DNA from: a bacterium BMS3Abin03 | Lineage (GTDB): Bacteria > Bacteroidota > Ignavibacteria > Ignavibacteriales > Ignavibacteriaceae | DNA length: 64,000 nucleotides | Direction: 5' to 3' | Assembly: GCA_002898075.1 (NCBI GenBank) | Contig: BDSV01000044.1 | Location: forward strand, 1 to 64,000 | In this document: in pieces, positions 37,179 to 45,781 of the stretch | How the letters are laid out: each line of letters begins with the position of its first letter | Position numbering within the stretch: position 1 is the stretch's first letter | Translations under genes and position numbers: made by a program | Notes under the pieces: model-generated | What the model saw: the letters and a program-made list of their open reading frames with translations, nothing else | Database searches by the model: none | What the model was told of the DNA's origin: nothing

Positions 37179-38468
37179 TTAATACTTTTTCTTATTTTTC
37201 CAGAAAAATTTTAATCTTTCTTTTATACTTTTCTCCTGTCCGCTATCCGTCGGAAAATAAAACTGCTCGTCTTTTAATTCTTCGGGAAGATAATCTTCTT
37301 CAACAAAATGATTTTTATAACTATGCGCATATTTATAGTTTTTCCCGTAGCCGATATCTTTCATAAGATTGGTCGGTGCGTTGCGAAGGTGCAGTGGAAC
37401 AGGATACAGCGGTTTATTCTTAACTGCTTCTTCTGCTTTGTTTATTCCCGCATAAGACGCATTGCTTTTAGGACAGGATGCAAGATATGTAGTGCATTGA
37501 GCTAAAATTATTCTCGCTTCGGGCATACCGATTTTATCCACAGCACCGAATGCAGCTTCAGCTAATACAAGTCCGTTTGGCGAAGCATTACCGATATCCT
37601 CCGAAGCTAAAACAACCAACCGCCTTGCGATAAATAGCGGGTCTTCTCCTCCTTCCAACATTCTTGCCAGCCAGTAAAGAGCTGCATCGGGATCGCTGCC
37701 GCGCACACTTTTTATAAATGCAGAAATAAGATTGTAATGTTCTTCGCCTGCTTTATCATATATTATGTTTTTCTTCTGGATTACATTTTCCATTACCTCT
37801 TTGGTAATCTCTACCGGTTTTTTATCTATCTCCTGAATTACCGCTGCTTCAAGTATATTTAGAAGTGTTCGTGCATCTCCTCCGGATAGATAAAGAAGAA
37901 AATCCTCATCGGTTATTTCTATTTCCATTTGTGCAAGGAATTCATCCTTTTTAAGTGCCGTGTTCAAAATTCCCAGCAAATCGTCTTCGCTTAGATTATC
38001 CAAAACAAATATCCTTGCTCTCGAACGTAATGCGGGAATTACTTCAAAAGATGGATTCTCCGTTGTTGCACCGATTAAATAGATTAATCCTGATTCAACC
38101 GAACTTAACAGTGCATCCTGCTGTGCTTTGTTAAAACGATGCACTTCATCGATGAAAAGGATTGTTCTTTTTCCCATCTGTTTGTTTTGTTTCGCTATTT
38201 CGATAATCCTGCGTATCTCTTTTACTCCCGATGAGACAGCATTTATTTGGTAGAAGTCAGCTTTGGTTTCTTCGGCAATTATTTTTGCCAATGTTGTTTT
38301 GCCCGTTCCCGGGGGTCCCCATAAAACAAAAGAAGAAAGGGTATCGTTTTCAATCATCAGGCGTATCGGTTTGCCCTTTCCTACAAGGTTTTCCTGACCA
38401 AAAAAGTCATTCAACGTTTTAGGTCTTATTCTTTCGGCTAAAGGAACATCGGGTATATTATTTTTCAT
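37179..38468 (-). CDS. rarA: Replication-associated recombination protein A (RarA/MgsA AAA ATPase)
   Basis: A 429-residue clamp-loader-like AAA ATPase that acts at stalled replication forks. Walker A is WGPPGTGKTTLAK (about 51-63), Walker B is ILFIDEVHRFNKAQQDALL, and the sensor region is IGATTENPSFEVIPALRSRA. The C-terminal tetramerisation domain shows DPDAALYWLARMLEGGEDPL and HLRNAPTNLMKDIGYGKNY. Its ATG lies inside the left arm of dispersed repeat copy B. It follows the ftsB/divIC-like gene and ddl on the same strand. Confidence 0.96.
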   Translation of the reverse strand: MKNNIPDVPLAERIRPKTLNDFFGQENLVGKGKPIRLMIENDTLSSFVLWGPPGTGKTTLAKIIAEETKADFYQINAVSSGVKEIRRIIEIAKQNKQMGKRTILFIDEVHRFNKAQQDALLSSVESGLIYLIGATTENPSFEVIPALRSRARIFVLDNLSEDDLLGILNTALKKDEFLAQMEIEITDEDFLLYLSGGDARTLLNILEAAVIQEIDKKPVEITKEVMENVIQKKNIIYDKAGEEHYNLISAFIKSVRGSDPDAALYWLARMLEGGEDPLFIARRLVVLASEDIGNASPNGLVLAEAAFGAVDKIGMPEARIILAQCTTYLASCPKSNASYAGINKAEEAVKNKPLYPVPLHLRNAPTNLMKDIGYGKNYKYAHSYKNHFVEEDYLPEELKDEQFYFPTDSGQEKSIKERLKFFWKNKKKY

Positions 38469-38553
38469 CTGTTTAGAATTTTATATTAAGGTCAGATGTA
38501 ACTCGCATTAGAATCATTTTTTTGTGTGTGAGGAATTTTTCATGCCCGTTTTA
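38463..38553 (+). repeat. Dispersed ~90-bp structured repeat, copy B
   Basis: CATCTG (38466-38471) pairs with CAGATG (38493-38498), 21 bases apart as in copy A, followed by the conserved AACTCGCATTAGAATCATTT, TGTGTGTGAGGA and TTTTTCATGCC. The rarA start codon lies at 38466-38468 and the ftsB-like stop at 38514, so the element fills the whole intergenic space and encodes the last residues of the ftsB-like protein. Confidence 0.75.
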
Positions 38554-38846
38554 TCGGTATTTTCTTTTACTTCAATTTTCATTTCGCCTTCTTTCAACAT
38601 ATCATATTTTTCTCTGGCGGTCTGCTCAATTTTGGCGGGAATTTTATTTTTTAAAGAATCAATTTCATTTTTAAGATTTGCGTTTTCCTTTTCCAGATTT
38701 GTTACCTGTTCTGTTAGAGAATCCAGCTCATTTTGCATCCGGAAATATTTTATCAAACCCCTGTCGTTAAACAGAAGATAAAAAATCCCGATCAGTATTA
38801 TTAATAGGAAACCATATACAAAAAATCTTTTCTTACTTTTTGCCAT
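38514..38846 (-). CDS. FtsB/DivIC-family septum formation initiator
   Basis: A 110-residue bitopic membrane protein. A short basic cytoplasmic N-terminus is followed by one membrane helix (FVYGFLLIILIGIFYLLF, about 9-26) and a coiled coil of leucine heptads (DSLTEQVTNLEKENANLKNE). The segment AREKYDMLKEGEMKI matches the conserved end of FtsB/DivIC proteins. The family links early and late division proteins. The last ten or so residues (MKNSSHTKK) are encoded by repeat copy B and are probably not ancestral. Its start overlaps the ddl 3' end by 14 bases. Confidence 0.88.
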   Translation of the reverse strand: MAKSKKRFFVYGFLLIILIGIFYLLFNDRGLIKYFRMQNELDSLTEQVTNLEKENANLKNEIDSLKNKIPAKIEQTAREKYDMLKEGEMKIEVKENTDKTGMKNSSHTKK

Positions 38847-39843
38847 CTAAGCTGTTCCTGATTATCCTGTCAATCAATTCTTCAAATGAAATACCCACAG
38901 CTTGCGCCATTTTCGGTACTAAACTCGTAGACGTCATTCCGGGCAGCGTGTTAACTTCCAAACAGTACGGAATGTTTTTTTCATTTAGCCGGAAATCAAC
39001 ACGTGCGTAAGTGCTGCATCGCAAAGATTCAAATGCTTTTTCAGCTTGCTTCTGCATTTCTTTAAAAACATCGCCGGAAATTTCTGCAGGCACGATGTAC
39101 TCGCTCATCCCGTGCGTGTACTTGTGTTTATAATCGTAAAAACCATCCTTTGGAATTATTTCTAAAACAGGTAGAGCTTCCCCATCTAAAATTGCAACCG
39201 TCATCTCCCTGCCCTCTATGTATTCTTCAATCAATGCAAGATTAGAAAATTGCAGTGCTAATTTTATCGATGCTTCAACATCACTTTCACTTTTAGCAAT
39301 CGTTAATCCAACTGTCGAGCCCTGGTCATTCGGTTTAATTACGCAGGGAAACCCGAAGCGCGATTTTATTTTTTCAACAACTTCATCTAAAACAAAATTG
39401 TTTTTTGCCAGCAGCCAATCAGCGGTGTTAACGTTACTTTTTCGGAAAAGAATTTTGGACATCAATTTATCCATTGCAACAGCAGAAGACATAACACCCG
39501 AGCCGGTGTATCTTATTCCTTTCAATTCCAAAATCGATTGAATGGTACCGTCTTCACCCCACTTGCCGTGAAGCGCAATAAAAACGAGATCGACGTTTTT
39601 CATCAGGTCAGAGTTTACAGCTTTCAAATAATTTCCATTCGATATCCCGGCAAAATCTTTTTCATCAAAAAAAAGAGAATCATCTTCCGGTTGATTTGTA
39701 CCATAAGCAGGATCAATTAAAACTGTTTCATAACCCAATGAGTTAACCGCTTCGTAAATAGCTTTGCCCGAAGATTTTGATACATCTCTTTCCGGTGAAG
39801 TTCCGCCTATAAAAATGGCAATTTTAAAATCATATTTATTCAT
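38833..39843 (-). CDS. ddl: D-alanine--D-alanine ligase
   Basis: A 336-residue ATP-grasp ligase that makes D-Ala-D-Ala for peptidoglycan. Visible segments are AIFIGGTSPERDVSKSSGKA, IALHGKWGEDGTIQSIL, IRYTGSGVMSSAVAMDK, CVIKPNDQGSTVGLTIAK, LIEEYIEGREMTVAIL, ARVDFRLNEKNIPYCLEVNT and LPGMTSTSLVPKMAQAVG, which together cover both family signatures. Length is typical. It forms one unit with the ftsB-like gene and rarA downstream. Confidence 0.96.
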   Translation of the reverse strand: MNKYDFKIAIFIGGTSPERDVSKSSGKAIYEAVNSLGYETVLIDPAYGTNQPEDDSLFFDEKDFAGISNGNYLKAVNSDLMKNVDLVFIALHGKWGEDGTIQSILELKGIRYTGSGVMSSAVAMDKLMSKILFRKSNVNTADWLLAKNNFVLDEVVEKIKSRFGFPCVIKPNDQGSTVGLTIAKSESDVEASIKLALQFSNLALIEEYIEGREMTVAILDGEALPVLEIIPKDGFYDYKHKYTHGMSEYIVPAEISGDVFKEMQKQAEKAFESLRCSTYARVDFRLNEKNIPYCLEVNTLPGMTSTSLVPKMAQAVGISFEELIDRIIRNSLDGKK

Positions 39844-39919
39844 AGCGTGGCGATCTGTAAATTCAAAATTAAATAACTCATCAGTACTGTTATTTTTTTA
39901 ACAATTTAATGCTATCAAA

Positions 39920-39951
39920 TTTCTAATCCCGACTAAGGTCGGGATTAGAAA
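39920..39951. terminator. Strong hairpin downstream of the class II aldolase gene
   Basis: TTTCTAATCCCGAC-TAAG-GTCGGGATTAGAAA is a perfect 14-base-pair stem with a 4-base loop. It sits in the 210-base gap between the aldolase stop and the ddl start, both on the minus strand. It may end the metF-aldolase transcript, though the T tract is weak; related degenerate palindromes occur elsewhere in the window. Confidence 0.5.
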
Positions 39952-40053
39952 TTAGGTTAATTATACACAGCTAATATAGAGAGCAATGTGTAATAACAAA
40001 ACAATTAAAAATAGATGATAGTTTAATAATATTCTTTCGCCGGAGCTAAATAC

Positions 40054-40713
40054 TCAATCATAAATATTCAGAGAATCTATTTTTATACCGTATGTTTCTT
40101 CCGATATTTCCAAAAGTTTTTTAATATCTTGTTTCGAAAGCTGTTTCGGAGTACCCATCATCCTTGCTGTAAAAATTGTTTTCGCCGAGTGCTCAAGTTT
40201 TTCCATTTTATAATAAGCATCATCAAGAGTTTTACCCAAAGTAAGCGCGCCATGGTTTTCCAGTAGATACGCCCAGGAATGTTCTATGTAAGGTTCAAGA
40301 CTTAAAGGCAAATCGTTTGTTGAAGGAGCGCCGTATCGGCAGAGCGGCACTTTGCCTAAAGTAAGTAAAACCTCGGGGAAGTAATGTTCCGAAAGCCCTT
40401 CGCCTATTAAGCTAAAAGCCGTAGCATAAACCGGGTGGCAGTGAACAACAGCATTAACATCGGGTCTTCTTGAATATGCGAAAAGGTGAAGTTTGAACTC
40501 GGTAGTAATTCTTCCTTCGCCTTTAAGAAGCGAGCCGTGCATATCAAATTCGAGAATATCTTCTTCAGTAACATCGCCTTTGCACACACCCGAACGCGTA
40601 AATAAAACAGTATTGCGCGAGGTTATTACTGAAACGTTTCCGTCGTATGCAGAGACAAATCCCTGCTTGTAAATCTTATGACAAACAGAAACAATCTTTT
40701 CTACTTCCCGCAT
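40054..40713 (-). CDS. Class II aldolase/adducin family protein
   Basis: A 219-residue protein of the L-fuculose/L-ribulose phosphate aldolase-epimerase family. AYDGNVSVITSRNTVLFTRS matches the phosphate-binding region, AVVHCHPVYATAFSL gives two metal-binding His residues, and LLENHGALTLGKTLDDAYYK the third. FKLHLFAYSRRP carries the conserved Glu region. The sugar phosphate substrate is unknown. It overlaps the upstream Gfo/Idh/MocA gene by 13 bases, so the two proteins probably act in one pathway of carbohydrate conversion. Confidence 0.9.
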   Translation of the reverse strand: MREVEKIVSVCHKIYKQGFVSAYDGNVSVITSRNTVLFTRSGVCKGDVTEEDILEFDMHGSLLKGEGRITTEFKLHLFAYSRRPDVNAVVHCHPVYATAFSLIGEGLSEHYFPEVLLTLGKVPLCRYGAPSTNDLPLSLEPYIEHSWAYLLENHGALTLGKTLDDAYYKMEKLEHSAKTIFTARMMGTPKQLSKQDIKKLLEISEETYGIKIDSLNIYD

Positions 40714-41696
40714 TTCTTTTCTAATGTCTCCATTAATTTCATATTTATCAATCCATCTTCTCCGGTAACAGCAGGAGTATCATTATTTATAAATGATTTT
40801 TGAATCGAGCGCAGCAAATAAACGAGTTTATTGCCTCTTTTTCTAAAACTCATTTTTGCTTCGCCCTCCAACTGAATTGTGAGTTTGGCAGAATGATGCT
40901 GTTTTACACCGATAAAATTTTCAATAGCGATAGACCCCTTGTGCCCGAGTATTTCTATTCTGTTAAATGCTTTTTTATTATTGAACGACACGTTAAAATA
41001 TCCGTATCCGCTATCTTTAAATCTTACCAGACCGGCTGCAAAATCATCCACTTCACTTTTATAAACAAGATTATCCATGTAACCGTTTATATCTTCAATC
41101 TCTCCGCCGTAAAACCGGAGTAAGTCAATCAGATGAGTGCCGAGGTCTCTTAAGGCACCGCCGCCGCTCAGTTTTTTGTTAAAGCGAAAATTACTTCCGG
41201 GCGGGAAATCTACATTAAAACTTAAATTGATCGTAACCAGCTTGCCGAGCAATTGATTTTTTAATATATGCTTTGCTTTAACAACAAGAGGATGAAATCT
41301 ATGCACATAATTAACAGATAACAGAACCTTATTAGCTTTGCAGGCATTCACCATTTCTTCTGCCTGCCGAAAATTTAGTGCAAGCGGTTTTTCACACAAT
41401 ATGTGTTTACCGGCTTCTGCTGCTTTAATAACCTGCTCATAATGATCGGCATTAACACTTGAAACATAAACCGAGTTTATATCGGATTTGAGAAACTCAT
41501 CATAGTTATCGAATGCAGCAAACGCGCCCGACTTCTTAGCCAATTCCTTTGAGCGTTTTAGACTATGACTATATAGCGAATGAAGTGAGCTTCTTCTTAA
41601 ATAAGTTAGTGCCGGAATGAATGTATGTTCGGTATAATACCCGCAGCCGGCAATTCCCCATTTTAATTTTTTAGCTTTAGGTCTTTTAATTTTCAT
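40701..41696 (-). CDS. Gfo/Idh/MocA-family oxidoreductase
   Basis: A 331-residue NAD(P)-dependent sugar dehydrogenase-like enzyme. The Rossmann domain begins LKWGIAGCGYYTEHTFIPAL. The family signature CEKPLALN (with catalytic Lys) lies near residue 101, and the second-domain motif GGALRDLGTHLIDLLRFYGG near 180. It probably oxidises or epimerises a sugar or inositol derivative; the substrate is not visible. It is 25 bases from the metF stop upstream and overlaps the aldolase gene downstream. Confidence 0.92.
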   Translation of the reverse strand: MKIKRPKAKKLKWGIAGCGYYTEHTFIPALTYLRRSSLHSLYSHSLKRSKELAKKSGAFAAFDNYDEFLKSDINSVYVSSVNADHYEQVIKAAEAGKHILCEKPLALNFRQAEEMVNACKANKVLLSVNYVHRFHPLVVKAKHILKNQLLGKLVTINLSFNVDFPPGSNFRFNKKLSGGGALRDLGTHLIDLLRFYGGEIEDINGYMDNLVYKSEVDDFAAGLVRFKDSGYGYFNVSFNNKKAFNRIEILGHKGSIAIENFIGVKQHHSAKLTIQLEGEAKMSFRKRGNKLVYLLRSIQKSFINNDTPAVTGEDGLINMKLMETLEKKCGK

Positions 41697-41721
41697 TGTT
41701 CAGCGTTATTGTGTATTTTTT

Positions 41722-42687
41722 TCAGGTTTTCTTTTTAAATAGTTTTAGTCTGTCCATCAGCAGGCGAATCGGTTTTGAATTCAACATAATATAAAAATGC
41801 ACGCCAGGAATATTTTTATCCAATAAATCTCTTACCTGTTTCGATGCCCATTCAACTCCTATATTCAAAACATCTTCGGGTTTGGCTGCATATACTTCAT
41901 CGGCTAATGCATCGGGAATTGTTATGTAAAAATTCTTCGGGATTGCATGGAGCTGCGCCTTTGAGGTTAAAATTTTCAAACCCGGAATTATCGGTACGTT
42001 AACGCCTTCCTGTTTACACATATCGACAAAATCAAAATAAAATTTATTATCGAAGAACATTTGAGTAACTACATAATCAGCGCCTGCATTAATTTTTTCT
42101 TTAATGAATTTGATATCCGATTTTAAGTTGGGAGCTTCAAAATGTTTTTCGGGGTAGCCGCCCACACCAACGCAGAAGTTCGTCGGCTTGGCATCAAGCA
42201 AAGAATCTTCGAGATATTTGCCCTTGTTCATATCTGTAATCTGCTTAACCAGTTCACTTGTAAACCTGTGTGTGCTTTTACCCAAAGGGAGAGGTTTTTC
42301 ATAACCGCTATCGTCTCCCCTTATGGCAAGTACATTCTCAATTCCAAGATAATTAAGCTCTATCAAAAAGTCTTCGGTCTCTTCTCTCGTAAATCCTTTT
42401 ACCAGGATATGCGGAATGGCGTCAACGTTATATTTATTCTGAATCAGGGCACAGATACCGAGAGTGCCCGGTCTTTTTCTTTTAACCTTTTTCTTAATGC
42501 CGCCGGGAGTTTCCTCATATATAACTTCGGCAGAGTGACTTGTAATATCTATAAATGGCGGGTTGTATTTCATAATAGCATCTAATACGGAAAGTACACT
42601 CTTAATGTCTCCGCCTCTTTTAGGCGGTATAAGCTCAAAGCTGATTAAAGGTTCTTCTGCATTTTTTAAATGTTCAATTACTTTCAT
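41722..42687 (-). CDS. metF: Methylenetetrahydrofolate reductase
   Basis: A 321-residue flavoenzyme that reduces 5,10-methylene-THF to 5-methyl-THF for methionine synthesis. It shows SFELIPPKRGGDIKSVLSVL at the N-terminus with the catalytic Glu, DITSHSA, NVLAIRGDDSGYEKPL, FCVGVGGYPEKHFEAPNL and DYVVTQMFFDNKFYFDFV. The length is nearer to bacterial MetF (about 300) than to eukaryotic fusions. It leads a three-gene unit with the oxidoreductase and aldolase genes. No SAM riboswitch was recognised in its upstream gap, in contrast to the PLP enzyme gene at 63.8 kb. Confidence 0.94.
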   Translation of the reverse strand: MKVIEHLKNAEEPLISFELIPPKRGGDIKSVLSVLDAIMKYNPPFIDITSHSAEVIYEETPGGIKKKVKRKRPGTLGICALIQNKYNVDAIPHILVKGFTREETEDFLIELNYLGIENVLAIRGDDSGYEKPLPLGKSTHRFTSELVKQITDMNKGKYLEDSLLDAKPTNFCVGVGGYPEKHFEAPNLKSDIKFIKEKINAGADYVVTQMFFDNKFYFDFVDMCKQEGVNVPIIPGLKILTSKAQLHAIPKNFYITIPDALADEVYAAKPEDVLNIGVEWASKQVRDLLDKNIPGVHFYIMLNSKPIRLLMDRLKLFKKKT

Positions 42688-43121
42688 GTCATTCTATTAT
42701 TTTTAATAATCTTTAATTTAATATAATTATTGATAAAGTTCTCGGTAAATTATCATTAAAGCCAATCTGAATTTAAGATGATTTTCATCATTCCTAATTT
42801 CGGCGAATTTATATATTTCATCAATTATAATGCAAATATACTTTAACAATAATTAATTAGATACGGCAGTTTTTAATATGTCACCCCTGACGGGGTTCTT
42901 TATCGTTGAAGGTGTCTTTTTGCTACAAACATTTCACCCCTGCGGGGTTTGAAAACAACTGTTCTAAGTTTTTTAGAAAACAATATATCTATCGATGTTC
43001 AGTATGAAAATAGATAAAACATTTTTGAATTTTTCGGGACAATACTAAACTTTTTTATTTCGATATCAACTCCGTCAGGAGTGAAATGTTTGTAATATTT
43101 TAATCAATCTCCATTCAATCT
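42688..43121. repeat. Intergenic region with inverted 'CCCCTGCGGGGTT' repeats
   Basis: No gene is supported. CTACAAACATTTCACCCCTG, continuing CGGGGTTT (42923-42950), and AACTCCGTCAGGAGTGAAAT, continuing GTTTGTA (43068-43094), are near-perfect inverted copies about 120 bases apart. A third partial copy, TCACCCCTGACGGGGTT, lies at 42881-42897. Each contains its own small CCCC/GGGG-type palindrome. They resemble mobile palindromic elements and may fold into a large hairpin at the 3' end of the penicillin acylase transcript. Confidence 0.6.
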
Positions 43122-45572
43122 TTACGGCGAAAGAATGAGCAGCTTGTTGGAAGAGTTTTTTATTTTGTTTACATCTGTTGAGATTTTCATATATTTCCCT
43201 TCCAGCCACATCAGTGCCATATCACTGTAATGATCGCTCATCACATTGCCCGATTGACCCGTTGTAAGAATAAGATAAAACTGATCCGGCTTACTGAAAT
43301 CATATAGAAACCGCATTGATGGACCCAAATCATTTTCGAACGGCTTATGCCTGAATACCGGATACTTCTCAACGCTTTCAGAAAAGGAATACTCGGTGTT
43401 GAAAATTGTTGTTCCATCGCCGCCTATTTCATACGGACCAATGTTTATATAATCATCGAGCGGGGAAAAATTTCCGCTGAACGGATGTTTAAATACTACT
43501 TTATGAATTCTGCCCCATTGCCAGGTCTTTACTTCCGAGCCGATTTCATTTTCAAGATAAGTTAATGCATCCGAAACACTCTTCCTGATTATCTCATCCC
43601 TTCCTTCCCGGACTTCCGTATTTACATCATCCCACCATACCGAAGACGGATTATCTAAAAGTTTCAGGATACTCCGGTAGGGCACATTTGCCATAAACAC
43701 GAACTGGTTAAAAAGATCGTTGCCCATTTTGTCTTCGTAAATATTTTCGAGTAAATATTTATAAGTGGTTAAATAGATTGCCGGCGCCTGATAATATTTG
43801 TTTAGGTCATAGTTCCACTCGCTTAAAAGTTCCAGCGATAGTTTTAAATTACTGTCGGTAATTTTAACATCCTTAAAAGCATCGATAATATATTTAACAA
43901 TTGTTTTTGCATAAGGCGATACAAAATCCATCTGGTAATTCATAAAATCCTGTTCGGAGTGTTTCTCCTTGGAGTTGAGGAGCTGAGTAATTCTTTCAAT
44001 TCTGGATGGCGGTTCCCACAAATTTGAAATATGATATTTAAACTCTTTGACGGTTTTATTATTTGCCGAAGCAATAAAATTTTGCGGAGGATTATACAAC
44101 ATCGGCAATTCATCTCTATCAACAAATCCTTTCCAATCATTCTCCGAATTTGTTCCGTCGAAAACAAAAGTTGTATTGTTTGCCTTTCTTATCGGCAGTG
44201 CTCCGCCGAAAAGATAACCGATATTTCCTTCCTTATCTGCATAAATAAAATTTTGTCCCGGAACGTTAAACATTTGTACCGCCGATTTGAACTCTTCCCA
44301 GTTACTCGCTTTATTAATTTTCAAAAAAGCATAAGCTTCATCACTTAATTCATCTCCCATCCATCTAACGCTTATCGGCGGATAGGAATTGTGTTCTTTG
44401 TTATAGATAAAATTGTACGGATAGATAGCGGATATTATCGGTCCGCGGTGAGTTGATTTGATTTCTATCGGTACCGGTTTTCTGTTGCGCACTTCAATAG
44501 TATCTTCAATAACGGATAGATTTTTCCACTTCCCGTCTAACAGGTATTTGGTTTTCGACGAGTCTAATTTTTCAAAATAAAAGTCACAATCATCGAGCAT
44601 AATATTGGTTAGCGCCCACGATATATTTTTGTTTTTCCCGATGACAATTCCAGGTACTCCGGGTAATGAAACTCCCGCAGCATTCCACTCCGGGCTACGG
44701 ATAACGACTGCATACCATTTACCGGGCGCGCTGAACCCGAGATGCGGATCGTTGGCAATTATCGGTTTGCCGGAAACTGATTTCTCTTTATTAACAACCC
44801 AACTGTTCGAGCCGATATGTGTCCCGGTACTGCCGATAAATTTCCTGAATAACTGATCTGTTTTAATAAATGAAGAATTCACCTGTGCGAATTTTTCTAA
44901 TCCGGAAGGAATTATTGTCGGTCCATTTTCGGGATACTCGGGAAAAATGTCTTCCACTTTCTCTTTCCCAAATTTCTGCACAAGTTCTGTAAACATAAGA
45001 TCGGTCCACCAGCTAATATTCAGTTCCCATGCCATCATTCTAATTACAATTATACTGTGAAGCGGTTTCCATTTTTCAGGTTGGTATCCTAAGAAATCGA
45101 ATTCAAAAGTATATTCGTTTTTTTTCTGAGCGATGTAATAATTTATTCCCTTTGAATAAGCATTTAATATCCTGAGTGCTTCGGGATTCATTTTTTCCAG
45201 GATTCTTTCCGCGGTTCGTTTTATTCCAATGGTTCTGAACATTTTATCGAAAGGCAATGTTTCTTCACCGAATATTTCACTCAATCTGCCTTCACCCGCA
45301 CGGCGGATTAAATCCATTATAAACATCCGCTCCTGTGCATGAAGATACCCCAAAGCAAATGCAGCATCCTCATCGTTCCGGGCAAAAACATATGCAACCG
45401 CCATGCTGTCGCGGTATATTTCAACATTCTCTTTTAATTCTTTTGCTTTTAGCGTACCTTCATAAACGGGAAGAGAATTACTGAGCACGCTATAAATAAT
45501 ATATCCGCCGATTATGAATACAAGCAGAAGTGATCCTACAATTCCGATTGTTATTTTTTGCCAGGGTTTCAA
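43122..45572 (-). CDS. Penicillin acylase family protein
   Basis: An 816-residue Ntn-hydrolase precursor. An N-terminal membrane anchor or uncleaved signal (ITIGIVGSLLLVFIIGGYII) is followed by the alpha region (DEDAAFALGYLHAQERMFIM, GEGRLSEIFGEETLPFDKMF). The autoproteolytic site is GSNSWVV, with the nucleophile predicted at Ser255, and PIIANDPHLGFSAPGKWYAV follows it. NFIYADKEGNIGYLFGGALPI and GQSGNVMSDHYSDMALMWLE are further family segments. Members hydrolyse amides such as beta-lactam side chains or acyl-homoserine lactones; the natural substrate is unknown. It is a single-gene unit in the periplasmic compartment. Confidence 0.92.
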   Translation of the reverse strand: MKPWQKITIGIVGSLLLVFIIGGYIIYSVLSNSLPVYEGTLKAKELKENVEIYRDSMAVAYVFARNDEDAAFALGYLHAQERMFIMDLIRRAGEGRLSEIFGEETLPFDKMFRTIGIKRTAERILEKMNPEALRILNAYSKGINYYIAQKKNEYTFEFDFLGYQPEKWKPLHSIIVIRMMAWELNISWWTDLMFTELVQKFGKEKVEDIFPEYPENGPTIIPSGLEKFAQVNSSFIKTDQLFRKFIGSTGTHIGSNSWVVNKEKSVSGKPIIANDPHLGFSAPGKWYAVVIRSPEWNAAGVSLPGVPGIVIGKNKNISWALTNIMLDDCDFYFEKLDSSKTKYLLDGKWKNLSVIEDTIEVRNRKPVPIEIKSTHRGPIISAIYPYNFIYNKEHNSYPPISVRWMGDELSDEAYAFLKINKASNWEEFKSAVQMFNVPGQNFIYADKEGNIGYLFGGALPIRKANNTTFVFDGTNSENDWKGFVDRDELPMLYNPPQNFIASANNKTVKEFKYHISNLWEPPSRIERITQLLNSKEKHSEQDFMNYQMDFVSPYAKTIVKYIIDAFKDVKITDSNLKLSLELLSEWNYDLNKYYQAPAIYLTTYKYLLENIYEDKMGNDLFNQFVFMANVPYRSILKLLDNPSSVWWDDVNTEVREGRDEIIRKSVSDALTYLENEIGSEVKTWQWGRIHKVVFKHPFSGNFSPLDDYINIGPYEIGGDGTTIFNTEYSFSESVEKYPVFRHKPFENDLGPSMRFLYDFSKPDQFYLILTTGQSGNVMSDHYSDMALMWLEGKYMKISTDVNKIKNSSNKLLILSP

Positions 45573-45781
45573 TTATTACTGCCGTTTTTTATAGTATTAA
45601 ATATAATCAATAATTAGTTTTGTGAAGAAATCAAGGGTTTAAAACTTAACCTGAGGTAAATTATAAAGCAATTTTAGGATTAATGAAAGGTATTCCCAAA
45701 TTCATTCCCCCGCTTTGTGCCCGTACCCAAATATTATCATGAGAATCTTCAAACATGAATGTAACAAAGTTATAACATATA

